Shown: positions 9,575 through 17,224 of the stretch, piece after piece
How positions within the stretch are numbered: position 1 is the stretch's first letter
Layout of the letters: each line of letters opens with the position of its first letter
Assembly (NCBI GenBank): GCA_016715285.1
Contig: JADKAO010000005.1
Location: 124,001 to 188,000, forward strand
Origin: Actinomycetales bacterium
GTDB lineage: Bacteria > Actinomycetota > Actinomycetes > Actinomycetales > Dermatophilaceae
DNA: 64,000 nt
Direction of reading: 5' to 3'
Translations under genes and position numbers: made by a program
The notes under the pieces: model-generated
What the model saw: only the letters and a program-made list of their open reading frames with translations
Told to the model about the DNA's origin: nothing
The model's database searches: none

Positions 9575-9580
9575 ACCCTA
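9575..9580 (-). promoter_or_regulatory. Leaderless -10 box of the DUF3048 gene
   Basis: TAGGGT on the minus strand, 7 nt before the ATG at 9567. It fits the actinobacterial TANNNT -10 consensus and puts transcription start at or next to the start codon. Confidence 0.5.
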
Positions 9581-9659
9581 ACGATGACTTGAGGACCAGA
9601 CGAGGTATGCCGGCAGTTCAGCTGACATGACACGGCAGTGGCCCTGCCTGAAGACGGGG

Positions 9660-9691
9660 TGTGGGGCCAGCGCTGATGCGCTGGCCCCACA
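9660..9691. terminator. Strong GC hairpin in the 9.6-9.9 kb gap
   Basis: Perfect 14-bp stem, arms 9660-9673 and 9678-9691, loop TGAT. On the minus strand it would end a transcript coming from the B12-binding gene or from the gap itself. No gene ends close to it on the plus strand. Confidence 0.6.
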
Positions 9692-9948
9692 GCCGTCGTT
9701 GAGCGTTCAGTGCGTCGCGAGGACGAGCGTCATGCGGGACGCGAAGCCACACGGGATGCGGGAGGTCCGGGGCAAGTCCACCTATTCTCAACTTGGACGA
9801 GCCGGCCCCGGGGGGATGGACCGACGACGTCTAATGTCGATCATCTAAGTTCACGACGCTGTCCCACCACCAAAACGCGGTTTCCTTACGAAGTCTTTAA
9901 GGTTGCTGTGAAGTCCAATGACCTGGCGACCCAACGAGGGGTGTGGAG
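9692..9948. other. Noncoding gap with nested inverted repeats
   Basis: No convincing coding frame. It holds a two-part hairpin: CCGGGGC at 9768-9774 pairs with GCCCCGG at 9805-9811, and GTCCA at 9777-9781 pairs with TGGAC at 9795-9799. The right part (9860-9920) is AT-richer than the neighbourhood. A small RNA transcribed leftward and ending at the 9660-9691 hairpin is possible but unproven. I do not recognise a known RNA family. Confidence 0.35.
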
Positions 9949-10350
9949 TCAGTGGGCCGAGACGTTTGCGCGCACCCAAGCGACGATCTCGTGAGTCGTC
10001 GCCCCCGGCGTAAAGACGGTCGCCACTCCGAGCTTGGCGAGCTCAGGAATGTCAGCCTCAGGAATGATGCCCCCGCCGAAGACAACGATGTCGTCGGCAT
10101 CCCGCGCCTTGAGTAACTCAACGACCCGAGCAAACAGCGTCATATGGGCGCCGGAGAGGACCGATAGACCGACGGCGTCGGCGTCTTCCTGAATTGCTGC
10201 CTCGACGATCTGCTCCGGGGTCTGGTGCAGGCCGGTGTAGACAACCTCCATCCCAGCGTCGCGCAGGGCGCGGGCGACGACCTTGGCCCCTCGGTCATGC
10301 CCATCCAGGCCGGGCTTGGCAACGACGACGCGCAGCGGCGACTCACTCAT
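9949..10350 (-). CDS. Stand-alone cobalamin-binding subunit of an acyl-CoA mutase
   Basis: 133 residues, the size of a lone B12-binding domain. The cobalamin motif DGHDRG (DxHxxG) is at about residues 16-21, followed by LSVLSG and FGGGIIP, which cradle the nucleotide tail. It resembles the C-terminal domain of methylmalonyl-CoA mutase and the small subunit of isobutyryl-CoA-type mutases, so it needs a catalytic subunit encoded elsewhere. A TAGAGT box 6 nt before the ATG suggests leaderless expression. Confidence 0.88.
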   Translation of the reverse strand: MSESPLRVVVAKPGLDGHDRGAKVVARALRDAGMEVVYTGLHQTPEQIVEAAIQEDADAVGLSVLSGAHMTLFARVVELLKARDADDIVVFGGGIIPEADIPELAKLGVATVFTPGATTHEIVAWVRANVSAH

Positions 10351-10356
10351 ATGGGC

Positions 10357-10362
10357 ACTCTA
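10357..10362 (-). promoter_or_regulatory. Leaderless -10 box of the B12-binding gene
   Basis: TAGAGT on the minus strand with exactly 6 nt to the ATG at 10350, so the first transcribed base would be the A of the start codon. Confidence 0.55.
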
Positions 10363-10430
10363 GCGGGGCAGATCCCTTGTGCGGCAGGGCCGCTTGACGA
10401 GAATCCGTGGAAACGCTTACGCCCACGAGC

Positions 10431-10444
10431 GTGATTGACGTCAC
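10431..10444. promoter_or_regulatory. CRP/GlxR-like operator
   Basis: GTGATTGACGTCAC matches the GTGA-N6-TCAC core of the CRP/GlxR family site. Its centre lies about 50 bp upstream of the transcription start predicted for the M23 peptidase, a position compatible with activation. cAMP-receptor proteins are known to control cell-wall hydrolase genes in mycobacteria and corynebacteria. Confidence 0.5.
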
Positions 10445-10450
10445 CCCCGT

Positions 10451-10480
10451 TTGGAGATCACGAAAGGGTCACGCTACCCT
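10451..10480 (+). promoter_or_regulatory. Sigma-70-type promoter of the M23 peptidase
   Basis: TTGGAG (10451-10456), 18-bp spacer, TACCCT (10475-10480). Predicted start near 10487, leaving a leader of about 30 nt with a GGGAG ribosome site (10504-10508) before the TTG start at 10517. Confidence 0.5.
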
Positions 10481-10516
10481 CGGCGAGGTCGTAAACCAGT
10501 TGGCGGGAGCACAACG

Positions 10517-11353
10517 TTGTCTGACACGAGATATCACGGGCGTCACCGTGCCCAAAACAAGGCGCCCACGTCTGCGCGTGTCGTTGGCGCGGGGCTTGTT
10601 CTGCCGGCAACTGCCACCTTGGCGATTGTTGCGGTGGGGACTCAGAGCCCAGCGGTCGTCCTGGCTGGAAGTGGGGCATCTCTGGGAAGTCAGGATGATC
10701 CGGCGACCAGCGCCGATGCGGCTGAGTTGGCCGCTGCGAAGATCGACAGCGGCGCGTCGTTGACTCGATCCGTGGGCGATCGGGTGGCACGCGACAATGA
10801 GCGCTCACGGGTCAGCGTTCTGAGCGCTGAGCAAGAGAGCCGAGCGACGACCGAGGCTCGGCTTGCCGCGGCAGCGGAAACCGCGGTTGAGGTCAAGCCC
10901 ACGGTGGCTGCGGAACAGGCTGTCGCGGTGTTGGCCCCAACCAAGACCGCGGGAGGCCCAAAGTCGTGGGTGAAGCCGGTCAACAATTACGTGCTGACGT
11001 CGGGCTTTGCGTATCGGTGGGGTCGGCTCCACGCCGCCCAGGACTTCGCTTGTCCCACTGGGACGCCAGTCAAGTCGATGTCATCTGGCGTCGTGATCGC
11101 GTCAGGTTGGCTCGGCACCTACGGCAACCGAGTCGAAATCAAGTACTGGGACGGCAGCGTCTCCCTCTACGCCCACAACAGTGCCCTCAAGGTGAAGGTT
11201 GGGGACACTGTTTCACCCGGTCAGGTTGTTGCTATTTCCGGCAATACGGGCAACTCCACCGGCCCACACGTCCACGTCGAGATTCGCCTCAACGGCAATA
11301 CCACCAAGGTGGCGCCTCTCACGTGGATGCGCGCCAAGGGCATCGCTGTCTGA
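10517..11353 (+). CDS. M23-family peptidoglycan endopeptidase, exported
   Basis: 278 residues from a TTG start with GGGAG 8 nt upstream. An upstream in-frame start would overlap the promoter, so I reject it. One N-terminal membrane segment (VVGAGLVLPATATLAIVAVG) anchors or exports the protein. An Ala/Glu-rich, possibly coiled-coil stretch follows. The C-terminal LytM/M23 domain has the zinc ligands HAAQD (HxxxD) and HVHVEI (HxH). Expected role: cutting peptide cross-bridges in the wall. The corresponding mycobacterial locus (Rv0950c) also lies between uvrD1 and sucC. Confidence 0.9.
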   Translation: MSDTRYHGRHRAQNKAPTSARVVGAGLVLPATATLAIVAVGTQSPAVVLAGSGASLGSQDDPATSADAAELAAAKIDSGASLTRSVGDRVARDNERSRVSVLSAEQESRATTEARLAAAAETAVEVKPTVAAEQAVAVLAPTKTAGGPKSWVKPVNNYVLTSGFAYRWGRLHAAQDFACPTGTPVKSMSSGVVIASGWLGTYGNRVEIKYWDGSVSLYAHNSALKVKVGDTVSPGQVVAISGNTGNSTGPHVHVEIRLNGNTTKVAPLTWMRAKGIAV

Positions 11354-11377
11354 CGCACGGCTCTCAGAGACCCCGGA

Positions 11378-13828
11378 TCAAAGCTTTTCGACTGGGGCGT
11401 AACGCAACAAGAGCCGTTTGACTCCCACGCTGCTGCCGAAGTCCACGTGAGCGAGCGCGCGCTCGCCTTCCCCTTCGACTCGGACGACTGTGCCGAGGCC
11501 GAAGGCATCGTGGGTGACGCGGTCTCCGGTATGCAGTGATAGCGCCGGGCGATTGCCTGGTGACCTCACTCCGGGACGTCCGGCGAAGGTCGCAATTGTC
11601 GGGGTGCTGGCTCGTCGGCCAAAGCGCGCCGAGTCCGAGGACGCTGCATCGCGCTCCCACTCGACGAGTTCTTTCGGGATTTCGTCAAGGAACCGGGACC
11701 CGGGGAAGTATTGAGGCTGGCCCCAGGCCGAACGCACGGCGGCTCGCGACAGGTGAAGCCGTTCGCGGGCACGCGTGATCCCGACGTAGGCGAGGCGGCG
11801 TTCCTCCTCCAACTCCTTCGGGTCACCGAGCGACCGCAAATGCGGGAAGGTGCCGTCTTCGAGCCCGGTGACAAATACCACGGGGAACTCAAGACCTTTC
11901 GCCGTATGCAAGGTCATGAGCGTGACCACGCCACCGTCGGCACCCGGTGCCCCATCGACGGGTGCATCAGGGATTTCGTCGGCGTCGGCGACGAGCGACA
12001 CCCGCTCTAAGAAGTCCTCAAGCGAGGCGCCCTCTCCGTCTTCGGCGGCAGCCTCGTCGAATTCCTGTGCCACAGCGAGGAGTTCGGCGAGGTTCTCGAC
12101 GCGGGTTTCGTCTTGGGGGTCGGGGCTGTTGCGGAGTTCGGCAAGATAGCCGGTCTGCTCGAGGACGGCCTCAAGCAGCCCAGCGACCCCCGACCCGCCG
12201 TCAAAGACGGTCCGCAAGTCTTCGAGCAACTTGGTGAACGCCTGAATGGCAGCCACGGACCGGGACGCGATGCCAGGGGCATCCGCGGGTCGGCCGAGTG
12301 CAGCGACAAAGGGAATGCGCTCACGGTCGGCGAGCGCGGCGATGCAGGCCTCTGCGCGCTCCCCTATCCCCCGTCGAGGGGTGTTCAGAATCCGCCGCAG
12401 ATTGACCGAGTCGGTCGGATTGGAGATCACCCGCACATAGGCGAGCGCATCTTTGATCTCTTTGCGCTCGTAGAAGCGGGTGCCACCGACCACCTTGTAG
12501 GGAATGCCGACTCGGACGAAGACTTCTTCGACGGCCCGGCTTTGCGCATTGGTGCGGTAGAACACAGCGACGTCCTTGGGTTTGACGCCGTGCGCGTCAC
12601 CCAACTCGTCGATTCGCCGCGCGACGAAGGACGCCTCGTCGTGCTCGTTGTCCGCGACATAGCCGCGGATGCGGTCGCCGTCGCCGGAGTCGGTCCACAG
12701 GTTCTTGGGCCGGCGATCAGGGTTGCGGGCAATGACCGAGTTTGCTGCCCGCAGGATCGTCTGAGTGGAGCGATAGTTCTGCTCCAGCAAGATCGTGTGC
12801 GCGTTGGGGTAGTCGGTCTCGAACTCGACGATATTGCGGATCGTCGCACCCCTGAAGGCATAAATCGACTGATCGGCGTCGCCGACGACGACCAGCTCTG
12901 CCGGTGGCACAGCATACCGATCTGCTTCTGCTGCAGCGCTTTTAACCCCGCCGACAAGTTCACGCACGAGCTGGTACTGCGCATGGTTGGTGTCTTGGTA
13001 CTCGTCGACGAGCACGTGACGGAACCTCCGCCGATAGTGCTCAGCGACATCCGGGAACGCCTGCAGCAGGTGCACTGTCGTCATGATGAGGTCGTCGAAG
13101 TCGAGCGCATTGGCCTGACGCAGGCGCCGTTGATAGGCGGCATACGCCTCGGCGATGAGCCGCTCGTGGTGCGTCCCCTCCTCGCCCACCCGCCGCGCGT
13201 AGGTTTCCTCGTCCACGAGCTCGTTCTTGAGGTTGGAGATCGCATTGGAGAAGCTGCGCGGGTTGTAGCGCTTGGGGTCGAGGTTCATGTCGCGCACGAT
13301 CATCGACATCAGCCGCTGGCTGTCGGCCGCGTCATAGATCGAGAACGCCGACTTGAGCCCGAGCTTGCCCGCCTCGCGCCGCAGGATCCGCACGCACGCG
13401 GAGTGGAACGTCATGACCCACATCGACCGGGCGCGCCCGCCCACCAGCGACTCGACCCGCTCGCGCATCTCGGCCGCGGCTTTGTTGGTGAAGGTGATCG
13501 CGAGCACCTGCCCCGGTTGCACCCCACGCGCGGCGAGCAAGTAGGCGATCCGCTGGGTCAAGACGCGGGTCTTGCCCGACCCCGCCCCGGCGATGATGAG
13601 CAGCGGTGAGCCCTCGTGCAAAACCGCCTCGCGCTGTTGGGGATTGAGCCCCTCAAGGAAGACGTCAGGGTCAACCCCAGACGGAGTATGCCGGGTGCCT
13701 GGCCACGCGCCCGACTCCTGGCCGCGAGTCGGATCGGGGTCGCTCACAGCCCGGCTCTCGCCGCGTCGGGCGGGGGCTGGGGCGGGGTCGAAGCCGGATA
13801 GACCGAGGTCGTCGAACAAGGTGCTCAT
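11378..13828 (-). CDS. pcrA: ATP-dependent DNA helicase PcrA (UvrD1 family)
   Basis: 816 residues from the ATG at 13828 (MSTLFDDLGL, the usual actinobacterial start). Superfamily 1A 3'-5' helicase for nucleotide-excision repair and replication-fork upkeep. All motifs are visible: Q motif LNPQQREAV, Walker A AGAGSGKTRV, DEYQDTN, GDADQSIYAFRGA, QNYRST, TLHTAKGLEFPVVFVTG and GITRARERL. The C-terminal about 70 residues form the Tudor-like RNA-polymerase-contact domain (GDRVTHDAFGLGTVVRVEGEG). A TAGGGT box lies 10 nt upstream of the start. Confidence 0.97.
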   Translation of the reverse strand: MSTLFDDLGLSGFDPAPAPARRGESRAVSDPDPTRGQESGAWPGTRHTPSGVDPDVFLEGLNPQQREAVLHEGSPLLIIAGAGSGKTRVLTQRIAYLLAARGVQPGQVLAITFTNKAAAEMRERVESLVGGRARSMWVMTFHSACVRILRREAGKLGLKSAFSIYDAADSQRLMSMIVRDMNLDPKRYNPRSFSNAISNLKNELVDEETYARRVGEEGTHHERLIAEAYAAYQRRLRQANALDFDDLIMTTVHLLQAFPDVAEHYRRRFRHVLVDEYQDTNHAQYQLVRELVGGVKSAAAEADRYAVPPAELVVVGDADQSIYAFRGATIRNIVEFETDYPNAHTILLEQNYRSTQTILRAANSVIARNPDRRPKNLWTDSGDGDRIRGYVADNEHDEASFVARRIDELGDAHGVKPKDVAVFYRTNAQSRAVEEVFVRVGIPYKVVGGTRFYERKEIKDALAYVRVISNPTDSVNLRRILNTPRRGIGERAEACIAALADRERIPFVAALGRPADAPGIASRSVAAIQAFTKLLEDLRTVFDGGSGVAGLLEAVLEQTGYLAELRNSPDPQDETRVENLAELLAVAQEFDEAAAEDGEGASLEDFLERVSLVADADEIPDAPVDGAPGADGGVVTLMTLHTAKGLEFPVVFVTGLEDGTFPHLRSLGDPKELEEERRLAYVGITRARERLHLSRAAVRSAWGQPQYFPGSRFLDEIPKELVEWERDAASSDSARFGRRASTPTIATFAGRPGVRSPGNRPALSLHTGDRVTHDAFGLGTVVRVEGEGERALAHVDFGSSVGVKRLLLRYAPVEKL

Positions 13829-13860
13829 CGTGGAGTCAACCCTATGTCGGCCCACCGACG

Positions 13861-13866
13861 TACGCT
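13861..13866 (+). promoter_or_regulatory. Leaderless -10 box of the quinone oxidoreductase gene
   Basis: TACGCT with 6 nt to the ATG at 13873, fitting TANNNT placed for a leaderless transcript. Confidence 0.5.
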
Positions 13867-13872
13867 GACAGC

Positions 13873-14859
13873 ATGCTCACAGCACGCGCTCTCCGAGTCC
13901 CTCGTCACGGCGATGTTTCGGTCCTTACGGTCGATGAGGTGCAACTCCCTGACCCGCAACCCGGCCAGGCCCTCGTCGAGGTTGCCGCGTCCGGGGTGAA
14001 CTTCATCGACATCTACCAACGGGAGGGGATCTATCCCGTCCCCCTCCCCTACACCCTCGGCCTCGAGGGCGCTGGCACCGTTGCCGCAGTCGGGGACGGG
14101 GTCGACCTCGCCGTGGGCGACCGGGTCGCCTGGGCGATGCGCCCGGGATCCGCGGCCAGCCACGCGCTCGTCGACGCGGCTGTGCTCGTGCCGGTCCCCG
14201 ACGAGGTTTCCCTCACCGACGCGGCCGCAGCGATGCTCCAAGGCATGACCGCGCAGTTCCTCACGAGCAGCACGTATGCCGTCCGCGAGGGCTCGTCCGT
14301 GCTTGTCCACGCCGCGGCGGGCGGCGTCGGGCAGTGGCTCGTCCAGATTTGTGCGTCGCGGGGCGCGACCGTCATCGCGACAGCGGGCACCGAGGCCAAG
14401 CGGGCGATTGCTACTCGACTCGGGGCCGATCAGGTCGTTGACTACACCGCGTTCGACGACCCGGCCGCCTTGGCCGCAGCGATTCGTGACGCCAACGGCG
14501 GCAAGGGCGTCGACGTGGCCTATGACGGGGTCGGCAAGTCGACCTTCGATGCGTCGCTGGCTTCGCTACGCCCACGCGGGATGCTCGTGCTCTTTGGTGG
14601 CGCGAGCGGGCAGGTTCCGCCATTTGACCTGCAGCGCCTCAACGCGGCCGGCTCGGTCTTTGTCACGCGGCCCTCACTCATGCACCATGTCGCCGACCGC
14701 GAGGAGTTGCTCGGGCGTGCTGGTGATGTCTTTGAGTGGCTGAGCAGCGGAGCGGTCCAACTCGAGATCGGCGGGACCTATCCGCTCAGTGACGCGGGCA
14801 CGGCATACACCGCGCTTGAGTCCCGCGCCACCACCGGCAAACTGCTGCTGATCCCCTAG
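13873..14859 (+). CDS. NADPH:quinone reductase (zeta-crystallin-like, MDR family)
   Basis: 328 residues, zinc-free medium-chain dehydrogenase/reductase. It probably reduces quinones or enones with NADPH. The N-terminal GroES-like fold carries GVNFIDIYQREG and the LGLEGAGTV segment. The Rossmann part has VLVHAAAGGVGQWLVQI and YDGVGKSTF. No Cys/His zinc ligands are seen. It diverges from pcrA and its stop abuts the stop of the next gene. Confidence 0.88.
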   Translation: MLTARALRVPRHGDVSVLTVDEVQLPDPQPGQALVEVAASGVNFIDIYQREGIYPVPLPYTLGLEGAGTVAAVGDGVDLAVGDRVAWAMRPGSAASHALVDAAVLVPVPDEVSLTDAAAAMLQGMTAQFLTSSTYAVREGSSVLVHAAAGGVGQWLVQICASRGATVIATAGTEAKRAIATRLGADQVVDYTAFDDPAALAAAIRDANGGKGVDVAYDGVGKSTFDASLASLRPRGMLVLFGGASGQVPPFDLQRLNAAGSVFVTRPSLMHHVADREELLGRAGDVFEWLSSGAVQLEIGGTYPLSDAGTAYTALESRATTGKLLLIP

Positions 14860-14860
14860 C

Positions 14861-15286
14861 TCAGCTGTAAGAGCGCCATAGCGCCGCGATCGCGACGTTG
14901 AGCACCGTCAGCCAGAACATCGCGTCGACCAGGCTGCCCACACCGGCTGCAGCGGGGGATGCGGCCCGGGCTGCTGCCGCGGGTGCGCCACCGCCGACGA
15001 GCGCTGGCTGCTCAATCGCGAGCTTGCGCTGGCGCGAGTTGGCGATCTCGCCGAGCCCGAGGACGGCGAGGGCGATACCGAACTTGACGCCGATCTTCAT
15101 GTGGTTGGGCGTCTTGATCATCTCGGCGATCGCCACCAGGATCAGTCCGGTCACGACCGTGAGGCGACCGCCCCACACCATGCTCGGCACAATCCGGCCC
15201 TGACGGCCCGCTGCGAGCCATCCGCCGACAATGGCGGCCATGCTCAAGAGGTGGAAGACGACGACGATCTCGTTGATGACACCCAT
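14861..15286 (-). CDS. Hypothetical four-helix membrane protein
   Basis: 141 residues with four hydrophobic segments and an Ala/Gly/Pro-rich loop (about residues 100-115). No family recognised with confidence. Conserved-looking features are HLLSMAAIVGGW at the N-terminus and IKTPNHMKIGVKF in the middle. It converges on the quinone oxidoreductase gene with one base between stops and is divergent from the MFS gene 54 bp away. Confidence 0.7.
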   Translation of the reverse strand: MGVINEIVVVFHLLSMAAIVGGWLAAGRQGRIVPSMVWGGRLTVVTGLILVAIAEMIKTPNHMKIGVKFGIALAVLGLGEIANSRQRKLAIEQPALVGGGAPAAAARAASPAAAGVGSLVDAMFWLTVLNVAIAALWRSYS

Positions 15287-15340
15287 GTCGGCACCATACC
15301 CGACCGCTTGTAGGCTCCCGAGAGGAAGGAAGGGCGAGCG

Positions 15341-16516
15341 ATGGCGGCATACCGCAAGGACTTTGTTGTCGTGCTGGGGCTCGCTGCCTCACCACTGATC
15401 GCACTGGGGTACTCGCGCTTTGCCTACGCGCTGCTGTTGCCGGCCATGCGGACCGAACTCGGGTGGAGCTTCGCGACCGCTGGGCTGATGAACACGGTCA
15501 ACGCGGTCGGCTACCTCGTCGGGGCGCTCGGGACGGCGTGGCTCGCGGCGCGCGTGGGGCAGCGAGCGGCGTTCGTCGGCGCCCTCGTTGTCACGGTGGC
15601 GGGGCTCGCGGTGACCGCCGCCACCTCGTCCCTGCCTGTCCTGCTCACCGCACGCGCGGTGCTCGGGGCGGCTGGTGCGGTCGCCTTCGTTGTCGGCGGG
15701 GCAATCACGTCGACGATCTGCCGTCGGCACACGGCGCACCAATCTGCGGTGCTCATTGGGACGTATTTCGCTGGCGGCGGGGTCGGGATCGTGGCCTCGG
15801 GGTTCGCCGTGCCCGCGGTTCTCGATCGCTTTGGTCCACCCGGATGGCACTGGGGCTGGATCGCGCTGGCAGCACTCGCTGCGCTGGGGACGGCAGCGGC
15901 CGCTTGGGCGGCGGCCATCGCCCCCACCACGGCACCGGAGCGCGGTCCCCGCCGCACATGGCCTGGAGGCCTGGGCCGGCTCGCTGCGGGCTACCTCCTG
16001 TTTGGCGCGGGCTATATCGGCTATATGACCTTTATCGTCGCGTTGGTCACGCAGGTGGGTTTCACCCCGCGGGCGGTGACGATGTTCTGGGTTTTGCTCG
16101 GCATCGCCGGCGCGGTGAGCGGCTGGGTTTGGGCGGGCCTGCTGCGCACCGCCGTTGGCGGGTCGGCGGCGGCAGTGCTCTTCGTGCTGCTTGCGGTGGC
16201 GGTCGGCATACCGGCTCTGACCGCAGCCACCCCGGCGCTCTACTTCTCTGGTGCGCTCTTTGGGTTGTGCATGTTGTCGCTCGTGAGCGCCGTGACCGCT
16301 GCCGGTCGCGACGCGGTGCGGCCGGAGGACACGACCGCAGCAATTGCCTTGCTCACCACCGTGTTTGCGGCGGGGCAGGTCGTCGGGCCATGGTTCACGG
16401 GGGTGCTGGCCGACCGCACCGGCGGGCTGCAACTCGGGCTGGGGATCTCGGCCGTGCTCCTGCTCATCGGCGCGGGTTTCTGCAAGTGGCAGCCCGCGCG
16501 CGTGCCAGGGGCGTAG
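15341..16516 (+). CDS. MFS transporter, YbfB/YjiJ-type
   Basis: 391 residues, about 12 hydrophobic segments. The opening GLAASPLIALGYSRFAYALLLPAMRTELGWS is the hallmark of the YbfB/YjiJ branch of the major facilitator superfamily. Substrate is unknown. A ribosome site (GAGGAAGG) precedes the ATG and TAGGCT at 15311-15316 could be its -10 box. Its stop abuts the stop of the response-regulator gene. Confidence 0.88.
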   Translation: MAAYRKDFVVVLGLAASPLIALGYSRFAYALLLPAMRTELGWSFATAGLMNTVNAVGYLVGALGTAWLAARVGQRAAFVGALVVTVAGLAVTAATSSLPVLLTARAVLGAAGAVAFVVGGAITSTICRRHTAHQSAVLIGTYFAGGGVGIVASGFAVPAVLDRFGPPGWHWGWIALAALAALGTAAAAWAAAIAPTTAPERGPRRTWPGGLGRLAAGYLLFGAGYIGYMTFIVALVTQVGFTPRAVTMFWVLLGIAGAVSGWVWAGLLRTAVGGSAAAVLFVLLAVAVGIPALTAATPALYFSGALFGLCMLSLVSAVTAAGRDAVRPEDTTAAIALLTTVFAAGQVVGPWFTGVLADRTGGLQLGLGISAVLLLIGAGFCKWQPARVPGA

Positions 16517-17224
16517 TCAGACGATCCGTCGGCCCGCGGCCCAGGCGGTGAGTTCGTGCCGTGAGGACAGCTGGAGTTTGCGAAGCACCGACGACACGTG
16601 GGTCTCGACCGTCTTGATCGAGATGAAAAGTTCTTTGGCGACTTCTTTGTACTGGTAGCCGCGCGCGATGAGCCGCATGACCTCACGTTCGCGCGCTGAG
16701 AGCCGGTCGAGCTCCTCGTCGACTTCGGCGAGTTCTCCCGCTGCGGCACCGAAGGCGTCGAGGACGAACCCGGCCAGGCGCGGGCTGAAGACCGCATCAC
16801 CGTCGGCGACCCGACCGATCGCCCGCACCAGATCCGTGCCGCTGATCGTCTTCGTGACATAACCCCGTGCGCCCGCCCGGATCACGGCGATGACGTCACG
16901 GGCCGCGTCAGACACCGAGAGTGCGAGGAAGCGCACCGGCTGTCCGGACTCGGTCGTGAGGCCGCGGCACCCCTGCAACACGTCCACCCCGCCATTGCCC
17001 ATACCGCCCGGCAAGTGCACATCGAGGAGGACAACGTCAGGTTTGGTTTCGGTGATCACGGTCACCGCGCTGTCGACAGTGCCGGCCTCGCCGACGATGT
17101 CGGGGGCCCAGCCCAGGGTGCCTTTGACCTCGCGGATCTCGGCCTTGACCCCCGACCGGAACATCGCGTGATCGTCGACGAGGACGATACGGATCGGGGT
17201 GGTGGGGATCTTCGGGGCACTCAC
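16517..17224 (-). CDS. LuxR-family response regulator partnered with the PspC kinase
   Basis: 235 residues. An N-terminal receiver domain with RIVLVDDHAMFRSGV and the phosphoacceptor Asp in VVLLDVHLPGG, Thr/Lys switch residues (LALSVSD, YVTKTI), then a C-terminal LuxR helix-turn-helix (LSAREREVMRLIARGYQYKEVAKELFIS, TVETHVSSVLRKL). The start overlaps the kinase stop (ATGA), so the pair is co-translated. It probably answers envelope stress, judging from the kinase's PspC domain. Confidence 0.93.
   Translation of the reverse strand: MSAPKIPTTPIRIVLVDDHAMFRSGVKAEIREVKGTLGWAPDIVGEAGTVDSAVTVITETKPDVVLLDVHLPGGMGNGGVDVLQGCRGLTTESGQPVRFLALSVSDAARDVIAVIRAGARGYVTKTISGTDLVRAIGRVADGDAVFSPRLAGFVLDAFGAAAGELAEVDEELDRLSAREREVMRLIARGYQYKEVAKELFISIKTVETHVSSVLRKLQLSSRHELTAWAAGRRIV

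Noticed and set aside
9692..9948. Cobalamin riboswitch or tRNA in the gap next to the B12-binding gene
   Set aside because: No B12-box-like sequence or cloverleaf; the gap is downstream, not upstream, of the B12-binding gene.
10351..10516. c-di-AMP (ydaO) riboswitch before the M23 peptidase
   Set aside because: Such riboswitches precede many actinobacterial wall hydrolases, but the leader from the predicted start is only about 30 nt and I could not lay out the conserved helices.
15389..16432. Long open frame on the minus strand opposite the MFS gene
   Set aside because: Arg/Gly/Pro/His-rich translation with no fold signals; third-position G+C bias of the real gene keeps the opposite strand open.
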